Assembly (NCBI GenBank): GCA_002350765.1
Contig: DEFK01000025.1
Coordinates: forward strand, 1-26,841
Reading direction: 5' to 3'
DNA from: Ruminococcaceae bacterium UBA2854
GTDB taxonomy: Bacteria; Bacillota; Clostridia; Oscillospirales; Acutalibacteraceae
Length of the DNA: 26,841 nt
The notes under the pieces were generated by a model, which was not told the DNA's origin, searched no databases, and saw only the letters and a list, made by a program, of their open reading frames with translations. Below are positions 15,066-23,446 of the stretch, in pieces. The position numbers and the translations under genes are program-made. Within the stretch, counting starts at the first letter, position 1. Each line of letters begins with the position of its first letter.

Positions 15066-17393
15066 TTAGTTCGGTCCGAAGAATTTTTGATTGTATTTGC
15101 CGTATATTTTCTTTTTACCGTCTTTAATATAAGCGGAAGCCCTGATAATATGCTTTGCGTATTTCAGCTTTTTAATCGTAAAGTATGACGCTGATTTTGA
15201 AGCTGTTACGGTTTTCCATTTTTTACTGCCGACGGGTTTGTATCGAAGCTCATAGCCCGAGACGCCTTTTTGCTTTTTAAAGTGTATGATGTATTTTTTC
15301 TCGGTTCCTTTTGCTCTCGTGAGCTTAACAGTTTTAGGACGAATAACAATTTTGATTGACTTAACAGCGGATTTGTATTTTGAGGTTGAAGCGGCTCTGA
15401 TTTTTATAACTGCGACGCCCGCTGTTTTTATTATTACATTTCCGTCTTTATCCAGCTTAACCGCCTTTGATTTTGTGCTGAAACTGAGCTTGCTCTTAGC
15501 TTTAGCCTTTATTTTAAAGGGCTTATCGCCGTTTAGTTTATTATAAGATTTAGCGGAGATTTTTTGGGAAGCTTTTTTAGCTTTTACCATAGGCGGTTCG
15601 GTCGGCTCGGTTACTACGCTCGGAATGGTTATAGGTGTAATAACGGGGGTAAGCGTACTCTCAATCGGTTCGGTTATAGGTTCAGCCGTAGTCGGCGGGA
15701 GAGTAGTTTCAATCGGTTGGGTTATAGGTCCAGCCGTAGTCGGCGGAACGGTGGTCTCAATCGGTTCGGTTATAGGTCCGGTCGTAGTCGGTGGGAGAGT
15801 AGTTTCAATCGGTTGGGTTATAGGTCCAGCCGTAGTCGGCGGAACGGTGGTCTCAACCGGTTCGGTTGTAGATTCAGCCGTAGTCGGCGGAACAGTGGTT
15901 TCAATCGGTTCGGCTGTAAATTCAGCCGTAGTCGGCGGAACAGTGGTCTCAACCGGTTCGGTTGTAGATTCAGCCGTAGTCGGCGGAACAGTGGTTTCTG
16001 AAGCAATATTTTCATTGGTTTGATTGTATATTATTTTAGCTGATTTTAAACTATCGTTATAATCAAGGATTTCTATATTTTTCCATTCTTCTTTTGAACC
16101 GCCGTAAAAAACACGTGAAATCGGGCAATTATCAAAGGCATATCTGCTTATTTCAGTTACAGTAGAAGGAATGTGGATTGTATTTAATGAAGTGCAATTG
16201 CGAAACAATGAAAAGTTAAGTTTTTTTAATGGTCCGTTAATATAAACCACCCATAATTTGGTACAATTTTGAAAAGCATAGCTATCAATGATTTCAACAT
16301 TTTTAGGAATCTCCAATTGTTCCAAGTCACAATAACGTAATGTAGAGTGTATTTCTTTTAATGAGTCAGGAAGCTTCAGTTCAACTACATCAGTACAATT
16401 ACTGAACAGGTTTTCTCCGAGGTAGGTTACGCCTTCTTCAACAACTATACTTCTTATTTTATCATGGTATTTAAACCAAGGAACGTCATTCTGATTTCTA
16501 AAATTCATAATAGCGCCGTCTTTAGATAATGTAAGAGTAGCTGTATTTTTATTATAATCCCAAGTGAAGTCAAAATTAATATTTTGCGTAAAGTGTAGAT
16601 TTGCGTTTTTTATCTCTTGGGAGTTGTTGCGTATATTATCCCACTCTTCTTCCGTTCCGCAATAATAGACATCAGTCAGGTTATCACAATCGGTAAAAGA
16701 GTTGGAATAAATTTCTCTAATGTTGTGTTGTAGATATACTTTTTTTAGAGAGGAACAGCCTACAAAATCATCCGTAATTAATGTCGCGTTTAAAGGAAGT
16801 GATATTTGTTCTAACGAAGTACAATTTTTAAAACTGGGGCAATCTGATAAATTGTGGGGTAATTTAATTGATTTAAGACTGGTGCAATTTGCGAAAGCGT
16901 CAACTCCAATAGAGTCAATAGTATCATTAAGCTTTACATCTGTAAGACTTTTACACGAGTAAAACGCGCCACCAAATATTTTGTTAAGTTTTTCGTTTAA
17001 ATCTATTTTTTTTAACGCGATACATTCAGAAAAGGCATATTGACCAATAGAGGTTATATTTTCAGAAAAAGCGATATTTATTAGATTTGAGCATTTTTCG
17101 AATGAATAATGACCGACAGTATTGACTTTGCTTCCAAAAACAACATTTTCTATTTCGTCTCTAAATTTGTACCAAGGAGCGTGTTTTGTAACTTCAAAAT
17201 ATCCGTAATTTTCCATATCCCCTTCGCCTGAGATAGTTATTGTTTTTGTGTCGGGATCATACTCCCACGAGCAATCCCCGGTAGTTCCGCTGTAAACATT
17301 CTCCTCGGCGTTTACGTTGAGCGCGGGAGTTAGTATGGAAACTATTATTAAGATAGAAAAGAGAGCTGAAAGTGTTTTTATAAATTTCTTCAT
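15066..17393 (-). CDS. Secreted BspA-like leucine-rich-repeat protein with a Thr/Pro repeat stalk
   Basis: The start is taken as the second ATG (17393), 9 bases after AAGGA; the ATG at 17402 touches that site. A signal peptide ends near NVNAEE. Next are two blocks of BspA/TpLRR-type repeats (LRR_5; motifs like F-x-x-C-x-x-L-x-x-I), each introduced by a WEYDPDTKTITISGEG-like strand segment. Seven clear 16-residue repeats of the type ETTVPPTTAESTTEPV follow. The C-terminal part (about 600-775) resembles bacterial Ig-like and fibronectin-like modules (KLSFSTKSKAVKLDKDGNVIIK; VSGYELRYKPVGSKKWKTV). No LPXTG or dockerin is evident. It is probably an adhesin or surface receptor. It is the last gene of the long operon, and its ribosome site overlaps the kinase stop codon. 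Confidence 0.88.
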   Translation of the reverse strand: MKKFIKTLSALFSILIIVSILTPALNVNAEENVYSGTTGDCSWEYDPDTKTITISGEGDMENYGYFEVTKHAPWYKFRDEIENVVFGSKVNTVGHYSFEKCSNLINIAFSENITSIGQYAFSECIALKKIDLNEKLNKIFGGAFYSCKSLTDVKLNDTIDSIGVDAFANCTSLKSIKLPHNLSDCPSFKNCTSLEQISLPLNATLITDDFVGCSSLKKVYLQHNIREIYSNSFTDCDNLTDVYYCGTEEEWDNIRNNSQEIKNANLHFTQNINFDFTWDYNKNTATLTLSKDGAIMNFRNQNDVPWFKYHDKIRSIVVEEGVTYLGENLFSNCTDVVELKLPDSLKEIHSTLRYCDLEQLEIPKNVEIIDSYAFQNCTKLWVVYINGPLKKLNFSLFRNCTSLNTIHIPSTVTEISRYAFDNCPISRVFYGGSKEEWKNIEILDYNDSLKSAKIIYNQTNENIASETTVPPTTAESTTEPVETTVPPTTAEFTAEPIETTVPPTTAESTTEPVETTVPPTTAGPITQPIETTLPPTTTGPITEPIETTVPPTTAGPITQPIETTLPPTTAEPITEPIESTLTPVITPITIPSVVTEPTEPPMVKAKKASQKISAKSYNKLNGDKPFKIKAKAKSKLSFSTKSKAVKLDKDGNVIIKTAGVAVIKIRAASTSKYKSAVKSIKIVIRPKTVKLTRAKGTEKKYIIHFKKQKGVSGYELRYKPVGSKKWKTVTASKSASYFTIKKLKYAKHIIRASAYIKDGKKKIYGKYNQKFFGPN
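15663..15998 (-). repeat. Tandem 48-bp repeats encoding a Thr/Pro stalk
   Basis: Seven consecutive 48-base units (336 bases) begin with the codons for ETTVPPTT or ETTLPPTT and end EPV/EPI/QPI; an eighth diverged unit follows at lower coordinates. Units fall into two alternating subtypes (ESTTEPV and GPITQPI), a sign of past unequal exchange. Copy number may vary between strains. Confidence 0.9.
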
Positions 17394-17405
17394 ATTTTTC
17401 ATTCC

Positions 17406-19325
17406 TTATGAAAGTGTCAGTCCGCCGAATGAGCGGTTGTGTGGTTTTTGAGTAGCGGCTGGTGTAGTCGAGTAAACTCTCGGCTGTGTAGCCGCTGTGG
17501 TCGGCATAGCGCCTTTGCTTATTATTAAATTTACCTTCGAGCCTTGCTTTAGCTTTTTGCCCGGCTTCGGAGTTTGGCTTATAATAATATTTTCGTCCTT
17601 ATCGCTGTATTCGAATGTGGTTTTTACTTTGAATTTTTTGAGCGATTTTTTTATTGCGTTATAGTTTTTGCCGACTAAATTCGGGACGGCGTATTTTTTC
17701 TCGCCCTTGCTGAGTACGACTTCTACCGTGCTGTTCTCGGGAAGCGAGCTGTTTTTCGGGGGAGATTGAGAAATAATACAATTCTTTTTGTATTTTTTAG
17801 AATACTTGGTTTTAGTAACCTTAATTTTTAAACGCTCATCTTTTAAAAGCTTTTCGGCTTTTTCGATGTTCATAGCTTTAAGGTCGGTTACGGCTACGAG
17901 TTTTCCTTTACTCACCGCTATTTTTACGTTTGAACCCATTTTTACCGAGGTGTCTTTTAAGGGGGATTGGGATATTACCAATCCCTTTTTAACCGTATCG
18001 GAGTATTTATAGCTCGATTTTAGCAGTAGATTATTCTTTTTAATAATGCTATAGGCTTTTGATAACTGTATTCCCATAAGGTTCGGAACCTTGCGGTAGG
18101 TGGAGCGTTCGTAGGCGAAGATTCCCGATATAACCGCTGAGATAATTAACAGAGCGATTGTAATATATAGCTTTTTCCTGCTTTTTTTAATCTTCTTTTC
18201 GGGCGTAGGTTGTATAACCTCGTCTTTAATTTCGGGGGTTACGGTTTCGGTATAATACTCGGTTTTATCATCCTCGTCCTCGGAATAGAAAACTGTCTTA
18301 TCGTTTTCTATATCTATAGGCTCGGATATTTCAGTATTAATTATCTCGGTATAAGCTTTATAATCTTTTCCCGAAGCGGATATAAACGCCTGGGCAAGCT
18401 CGCCCATAGTCTGATATCTGTCCTCTTTATAAACCGCCATTCCTTTTAAAAGAACTTCCTCGACCTTCTCGGATATATCGGCTCCGAGTTCGGACGGTTT
18501 TTTTAAATTGTCTTTAAAAGCTCTCTCCATCGAGTCGTCGGGAGTGGATTTTGTAACGCATTTATAAATAGTCGCGCATATTGCGTAAACGTCTGTCCAC
18601 GGCCCCTGAGAGCCTTTCTGTCTGTACTGTTCTTCGGGAGCGTACCCCGGCTTGAACATAACGGACATCGTGTGGTTGTCCCAAAAATTAATATACCGCG
18701 CTGAGCCGAAATCCATCAGCTTTAGTGAACCGTCGCTCATAAGCATAATGTTGTCGGGGCTGATGTCGCGGTGAATTAAACCGCTCTTGTGAATTGTGTC
18801 CAGAGAATAGAACAGCGGAATCATACGATCGAGTATCTCGTCGGTTTTGAATTCTCCGTTTTTATTTAGATACTTTGTCAGCGTTTCGCCCCTGACAAAT
18901 TCCATAACTATGTATCCGGTATTATTCTCCTCGAAATAGTCGCGGATATCTACAATGTTGTTGTTATCGGAAAATTTCGCGAGGAGCTTAGCTTCTCTGA
19001 TAAATCGTTTTTTACCCGAATTGAAGAACTCGATATTCTTTTCTCCCGCGATTTCTACGACAGACGACACGTTGCTGTTACGATTTACGTATCCGTTCGG
19101 GAAGAACTCCTTTACGGCTGTTATCATATCTAAATTCAGGTCGCGGGCGATATAGGTTAAGCCGAAACCGCCCTGGCCTATAGCTTTTCCGATATAATAT
19201 CTGTCGTTGAGAATTGTCCCGGGTTTAAGATGGTGAGCGGAAGTTTTATTCGTTTGTATATATCCGCAATGCCCGCATTTTTCCGAGTCAACAGGCATCA
19301 TACAGTTATAACAAAATTTGTCCAA
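17406..19325 (-). CDS. Zinc-ribbon Ser/Thr protein kinase with three PASTA repeats
   Basis: The start is TTG at 19325, 6 bases after GGAGG. The N-terminus has a zinc-ribbon CxxC pair (Cys5, Cys8, Cys17, Cys20). The kinase domain runs about 43-315: GQGGFG (50-55), Lys72, HRDISPDN (185-192), DFG (205-207). A Thr-rich acidic linker (341-360) precedes a single membrane segment (385-405), then three PASTA repeats (about 411-615) and a short Thr/Pro tail. PASTA kinases of the PknB/PrkC type sense cell-wall fragments outside and phosphorylate Thr/Ser inside. This one sits directly after a TIR-FHA gene (15-base gap) rather than in the usual division-gene locus with a PP2C phosphatase, so it is probably a specialised paralogue. 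FHA domains read phosphothreonine, so the TIR-FHA protein is the likely partner. Confidence 0.92.
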   Translation of the reverse strand: MDKFCYNCMMPVDSEKCGHCGYIQTNKTSAHHLKPGTILNDRYYIGKAIGQGGFGLTYIARDLNLDMITAVKEFFPNGYVNRNSNVSSVVEIAGEKNIEFFNSGKKRFIREAKLLAKFSDNNNIVDIRDYFEENNTGYIVMEFVRGETLTKYLNKNGEFKTDEILDRMIPLFYSLDTIHKSGLIHRDISPDNIMLMSDGSLKLMDFGSARYINFWDNHTMSVMFKPGYAPEEQYRQKGSQGPWTDVYAICATIYKCVTKSTPDDSMERAFKDNLKKPSELGADISEKVEEVLLKGMAVYKEDRYQTMGELAQAFISASGKDYKAYTEIINTEISEPIDIENDKTVFYSEDEDDKTEYYTETVTPEIKDEVIQPTPEKKIKKSRKKLYITIALLIISAVISGIFAYERSTYRKVPNLMGIQLSKAYSIIKKNNLLLKSSYKYSDTVKKGLVISQSPLKDTSVKMGSNVKIAVSKGKLVAVTDLKAMNIEKAEKLLKDERLKIKVTKTKYSKKYKKNCIISQSPPKNSSLPENSTVEVVLSKGEKKYAVPNLVGKNYNAIKKSLKKFKVKTTFEYSDKDENIIISQTPKPGKKLKQGSKVNLIISKGAMPTTAATQPRVYSTTPAATQKPHNRSFGGLTLS

Positions 19326-19340
19326 TTTCTTCCTCCGTGA

Positions 19341-20195
19341 TTAGTTATGGATAGTTTCCTCTTTATCCGCTACGAGAATAAACTTCTCGCTTCCGAGCCG
19401 TATTTCGTCGTGCGGAATAATCTCTGTTTCGGTATTAGGCGGGATTAATTTGCCGTTAATATGTACTCCGTTTAAGGAGTTGTTATCGTAAATAATACAT
19501 TTTCCGTTTCTTATTTTTAATGTAGCGTGTAGACGGCTGAGTGTTTTGTTGTCGGTGACAGCATAGTCGCAGAACTGTGATTTTCTGCCTATATTAAATC
19601 CCTCAGGCTTAATACGGATTTTTTCGCCTGTGCTCTGTCTGATCAGGTGAAATGTTATATTCTCGAAAAAGTAGAAGTCCTTGCCGTCCGAGAGGTTTCC
19701 CGCCTGAGTTTTCGGCTCGGGGATATAGAATTTATTCAGCTTTATATCCTTTTTCGGATTGCCTATACATTTTTTGATTTTACTGTCCGATAAAATCTTT
19801 TCGAAAAATTCCTCGTCAGCGAGCTTTGTTTTGTCGATAAACTGTGTGGATGAAAGCTGCATCTCCATCCCGGGCGATAGGGGAGTTTCCTCTAAGAATA
19901 CCGTAATTACCGATTTTTTCTTTAATATAGCGTAGTTTATTTCCCTTCGGCAGTTGTGGGAGTTTACGGCGTTTTTTGAGATAAACGATAAGAAAACTTC
20001 GCAGTTGTTAAGATGCCCCGCAATTACCTCAGGCCAGTTACTGCCGGGATTTATGCCGTTGTCGTACCAAACTCTCAGCCCGTTTTTCGTAAGCTTCTCT
20101 ATAATCTCTAATACCTCGGCTTCGTCCTTATGGGAGTAGCTTACGAATACATATTTTTTATTTCCTTCATACGCGTATGAATCATAATTGCTCAT
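19341..20195 (-). CDS. TIR-FHA fusion protein
   Basis: The 284-residue protein has an N-terminal TIR domain (about 14-140; YVFVSYSHKDE, RVWYDNGI, NCRREINYA with Glu85 at the position of the catalytic Glu of NAD-cleaving TIRs). The C-terminal FHA domain (about 190-278) has Gly203-Arg204, Ser220-x-x-His223 and Asn242-Gly243, all needed for phosphothreonine binding. There is no signal peptide or membrane segment, so it is cytoplasmic. The start overlaps nothing; STAS3 ends 5 bases upstream. With the kinase gene directly after it, the simplest reading is that the FHA docks on the autophosphorylated kinase or its substrate and controls the TIR. The TIR could be an NADase, a nucleotide-signal producer or a scaffold; sequence alone cannot decide. 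Confidence 0.9.
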   Translation of the reverse strand: MSNYDSYAYEGNKKYVFVSYSHKDEAEVLEIIEKLTKNGLRVWYDNGINPGSNWPEVIAGHLNNCEVFLSFISKNAVNSHNCRREINYAILKKKSVITVFLEETPLSPGMEMQLSSTQFIDKTKLADEEFFEKILSDSKIKKCIGNPKKDIKLNKFYIPEPKTQAGNLSDGKDFYFFENITFHLIRQSTGEKIRIKPEGFNIGRKSQFCDYAVTDNKTLSRLHATLKIRNGKCIIYDNNSLNGVHINGKLIPPNTETEIIPHDEIRLGSEKFILVADKEETIHN

Positions 20196-20200
20196 TTTAT

Positions 20201-20563
20201 TTACCCGATAATAAAGAGTTCGGAAAAACCCTGTTCCTTAAAGGTTTTATAAACTTCTTTTTTCATATTAATTATTCTAAGTCTTGTACCGTCTTTTTCG
20301 TCTATAATCTGCTGAGCTGAAAGTAACGCTCTTAGAGATAGCGACGATATATATCCTACGTTTTCAAGGTCTATATCTATCTTATCCGCAACCGTTAAAA
20401 TGGCGAATAATTCATCCTCAAAATCGTGGGATACTTCCGAGGTTAAATCTCCGTCAATTTTCATAATCATAACGCCGTCGTCAAATTTAGCGCTTATTTC
20501 GAGGAGTATTTTACCGCTGTCGTCGTAGATTTTAATTGAGTTAGGTGTATTAATTCTTTTCAT
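20201..20563 (-). CDS. Single-domain STAS protein (anti-anti-sigma factor type), STAS3
   Basis: A 120-residue STAS protein with a longer N-terminus than STAS1 and STAS2. The phosphorylation loop reads IDIDLENVGYISSLSLR: Ser74 fits the modified serine, but the following conserved Gly is Ser76, so it is diverged. The ATG follows AAGGA, which overlaps the stop of the peptide-precursor gene. It links the peptide-export half of the operon to the TIR-FHA/kinase half. A partner RsbW-like kinase is not encoded in this operon. The nearest is the MATE-fused domain in the NRPS operon, so cross-talk is possible. Confidence 0.85.
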   Translation of the reverse strand: MKRINTPNSIKIYDDSGKILLEISAKFDDGVMIMKIDGDLTSEVSHDFEDELFAILTVADKIDIDLENVGYISSLSLRALLSAQQIIDEKDGTRLRIINMKKEVYKTFKEQGFSELFIIG

Positions 20564-20566
20564 GAT

Positions 20567-20878
20567 TTAATCCTTTTTAATACTTAGATAAGCCGCTCTG
20601 CACGCTCCTACGGCTATCAGGCTGACTATAATACCGCCGAGCAGTATCATTTCCCTGACAGCTCCGCCTGTAACGGTGTCGAGCATTTCTTCGCTGAGAC
20701 TTTCACCGTTGAGCAATTCGCCTATGCGTATTACTTCGGGCTCGGAAATCTCAATACCGCAGGTTAGAAAAATCTCTTGAATTTCCTTGTAAGAGGACGC
20801 GTTTTTGAACTACTCTACGGCTTTATCGTCCGAAAGCACCCTGCCCGTTAAGTTTAAAAGTTCCTTATCGTTTCTCAC
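20567..20878 (-). pseudogene. Double-glycine-leader peptide precursor with an in-frame amber codon
   Basis: A GTG at 20876-20878 sits 7 bases after a perfect GAGGAGG that overlaps the exporter's stop. The frame runs 104 codons to TAA at 20567, broken only by TAG at 20810-20812 (codon 23). The translation resembles NHLP/Nif11-type leaders: MRNDKELLNLTGRVLSDDKA before the stop and FKNASSYKEIQEIF after it, then GIEISEPEVIRIGELLNGES and LSEEMLDTVTGG. The predicted core after GG is about 30 residues, mostly hydrophobic, with one Cys, Gly-rich spacing and a basic end (SIKKD). No start codon with a ribosome site follows the TAG, so full-length product needs readthrough or a strain without the stop. 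Other genes here end in TAG, so it is a normal stop. No modifying enzyme is in the window. Confidence 0.75.
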
Positions 20879-20890
20879 ATTTATACCTCC

Positions 20891-23437
20891 TCAAATCTGA
20901 TTTGACGATAATCTATAGAATAAACCGTCTTTGTCGTTTAACAGCTCGTGAAATCTGCCTGTCTGTTCAATCCTTCCCGAGTTTAAAACAATTATCTTAT
21001 CGCAGTCTTTAAGCGCGCTGATCCTTTGTGCGACGATAATTTTAGTCGCGGGATATTTTTTAAGATTTTTCTTAATAAGCTCCTGGGTTGAGCTGTCCAG
21101 CGAGCTTGTCGCTTCGTCAAGTATAATGAGCTTAGGATCGGAAATAAGCGCTCGGGCGATTAAAATTCGCTGTTTCTGACCTTCCGATATATTCGCCTGA
21201 TTTTCACTAACCATAGTGTAAAGCCCCATAGGCATACTGTCTATATCTTCTTTAACCCCCGCGTCCTCGAGGGTTTTATTGATTAACTCTGTATCGGCGG
21301 TTGGGTTTGTGATAGTTAAATTATCGTAAATCGTTCCTGTGATTAAGCTGTCGTTTTGAAGGACTGCTCCTATTTTACGCCTGAGATAATGCAGGTCGAT
21401 ATCGTCTATATCTTCTCCATCAAAATAGATTTTACCGCTCTCGGCTTTTTCAAATCCTAAAATAAGGTCTATAAGCGTTGACTTACCGCAACCCGACAGC
21501 CCCGCTATTCCTATAGAGCTTCCGCTCGTTATTCTAAGGTTAATACCGCTTAAAATCTTTTTGCCGTCGTAAGAAAAGCTGAGGTCTTTTATTTCGATAT
21601 TACCCTCAAAATTATTGAGGCGTTTTTTATCGGAGTTATCTTCCGAGGGCTGAGTAAGTATTACTTTTAACCTGTCGATATTGGGGGAGAGAGATTTTAC
21701 CGTAACAGCGCTTTTGATAATCCGCGTAAAGTACAGTAAAAATCCGCCGAAAAGCGATATAAACGCTATGAACGTACCTGCGCTCAATTCCAAATTAAAG
21801 CTATAAAACAGAATATAAAAAACCAGCGTGCATAAAGCGGAAACCGCTGTGGATACGGCGGTAATAATACCGTAAATCTTATTAGATTTTTCCTCTTTGT
21901 TTTCTTCCTTGACGTATGAGCGTATGTATCTCAGGATAGCGCGCTCCTCGGCTTCGGCGTTTTTGATTTTTGAAATACCGTTTATAAGCTGATAGATTGT
22001 CGAGTTGTTTTTTAATCTCAGCAATCTTGCTTTTTGTTTTTCGTTTACGAGAAGTTTTGAAAGCGCGTAGTAGATTACAGCGTATAAAGACGCCGCGAGC
22101 AGAGCGAATAAGCTTAAAACCTGAGAAAAAGTAAACATAACGCAGAAATACACAACCGCTAAAAATACGCACATTACCGACGAAAGAATCTCGCTCGATA
22201 TTATTTCCGCCGCGGGCGAGGATTCTATAGCGTCGATTGAAACCGACGCCGTATCGTTTTTCTTAAAGAAGCTGTGCGGAAGGTTGATAAGGCGGTGAAT
22301 TACAGCCGCCTGGAAATCATAAGCTATCTTGCTCGATATCCTGAATGCGCAAAGGTTTTTTATTAGGGTAAATAGTATGTCGGCTATAACGAAAGAAGCC
22401 AGCATAAATCCGAGCGATAATAAATCCAATCTAAGCCCCAGCGGAATTAAAGAGTCGTAAACCGTTCGGCTCAATATCGGAATTGAGAGCCCTATCGCCG
22501 CGCATAAAAGCGATAATAATATAAACAGCGTAAGACCGCTTAGTTTAACGCTTTTAAAACAGAATCCCAAAATATCCCTAAGCGATAGTTTTTTATTTGG
22601 AAACGGCCTGTAAAAGATAACCGCCGTCGGTTTTAGGGCTTCGGCAAATGTCTTGTTTAGTTTTTTAAATGAGTTACTATTGTTGTCAAAATAAATGTAG
22701 GAGTTATAAGACTGCGGAATACAGGCTATAGGATTATCCGCCTCGTCAAAGGCTAAAAAAGCTCCAATATCTTTTTTGCGGAAATCCCTTTCGAGCGTAA
22801 TTTCCCGATAAGAGAATCCCGATAACTCCGCCATATCGTCTAACGAAAAATTGTCCTGATACAGCGAGTATAATTTCTGATAATCCGCAAGCTTTATACC
22901 TAGATGCCCGCAAAGCAAAGCAACCGTGTTGTACAGCGGATTATCGGTATCTGGTATTTTATACTGTCTGCGTTTACGGCTAAAGGCGTTTACTACCGAG
23001 GACGATATATTCTGCGATACTTTTATATCGTCTTTTTCTTTTCGCTTTAGTGTACCTAAATCAACGATTGCGGACATTCTGTATTTTTCCGCGGCCGCCT
23101 CAAAAAAGCCTTCGGATTCTATTTCTTTTAAGCCTGCTTTCTCCGCGAACCGCTGTCTTAAAATTCTAGTTGAACAATTCTCCATAACCGAGATTTCGGC
23201 TTTCTCAAGAGCGCATAGGCAAAAGGCGTAGTCGTTAAAATCCGAATCCTTGTACTCGAAAGACGGAATAACTTCTCCCTTTTCCGCTTCATAAAGAGGA
23301 ACTTTTCTTCCGCTTTTACCGTTATGTACAGATACGATATACACGAGAACAGTTCCGTCCATTACCTTATAGGCGTCATATTTATTTTTAGTTAAAAAGC
23401 TGTTCTCGCTGTCGAGAACTACTGTCTTATTATCCAT
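20891..23437 (-). CDS. NHLM-type peptide exporter, ABC transporter 2
   Basis: About 848 residues, with an N-terminal region of about 290 residues without catalytic motifs (typical of the second NHLM transporter), an ABC membrane domain of six segments (about 300-580) and a C-terminal ATPase. Walker A is GLSGCGKST, the signature is ISEGQKQR (LSGGQ in most) and Walker B is LIILDEATSSLD. The start is taken as ATG 23437; the in-frame GTG at 23446 directly abuts the stop of the preceding gene, and neither has a strong site. NHLM transporter 2 works with transporter 1 and the HlyD protein to process and export leader peptides. The degenerate signature suggests the less active half of a heterodimer. 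The precursor gene starts 12 bases after its stop. Confidence 0.88.
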   Translation of the reverse strand: MDNKTVVLDSENSFLTKNKYDAYKVMDGTVLVYIVSVHNGKSGRKVPLYEAEKGEVIPSFEYKDSDFNDYAFCLCALEKAEISVMENCSTRILRQRFAEKAGLKEIESEGFFEAAAEKYRMSAIVDLGTLKRKEKDDIKVSQNISSSVVNAFSRKRRQYKIPDTDNPLYNTVALLCGHLGIKLADYQKLYSLYQDNFSLDDMAELSGFSYREITLERDFRKKDIGAFLAFDEADNPIACIPQSYNSYIYFDNNSNSFKKLNKTFAEALKPTAVIFYRPFPNKKLSLRDILGFCFKSVKLSGLTLFILLSLLCAAIGLSIPILSRTVYDSLIPLGLRLDLLSLGFMLASFVIADILFTLIKNLCAFRISSKIAYDFQAAVIHRLINLPHSFFKKNDTASVSIDAIESSPAAEIISSEILSSVMCVFLAVVYFCVMFTFSQVLSLFALLAASLYAVIYYALSKLLVNEKQKARLLRLKNNSTIYQLINGISKIKNAEAEERAILRYIRSYVKEENKEEKSNKIYGIITAVSTAVSALCTLVFYILFYSFNLELSAGTFIAFISLFGGFLLYFTRIIKSAVTVKSLSPNIDRLKVILTQPSEDNSDKKRLNNFEGNIEIKDLSFSYDGKKILSGINLRITSGSSIGIAGLSGCGKSTLIDLILGFEKAESGKIYFDGEDIDDIDLHYLRRKIGAVLQNDSLITGTIYDNLTITNPTADTELINKTLEDAGVKEDIDSMPMGLYTMVSENQANISEGQKQRILIARALISDPKLIILDEATSSLDSSTQELIKKNLKKYPATKIIVAQRISALKDCDKIIVLNSGRIEQTGRFHELLNDKDGLFYRLSSNQI

Positions 23438-23446
23438 AAATATCAC

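Noticed and set aside
15615..15998. CRISPR array
   Set aside because: The repeats are contiguous with no unique spacers and are in frame within a protein gene.
15564..16023. Plus-strand repetitive frames rich in Ser/Arg or Val/Gly
   Set aside because: They are antisense readings of the 48-bp Thr/Pro repeats of the BspA-like gene and have no ribosome site.
20810..20812. Amber codon read as an amino acid throughout the genome
   Set aside because: Both LytTR-system genes end in TAG at sensible lengths, so TAG is an ordinary stop here.
20876..20880. ATG at 20878-20880 as the start of the peptide gene
   Set aside because: It is followed at once by TGA. The overlapping GTG has the proper 7-base spacing from GAGGAGG and opens the leader-like frame.
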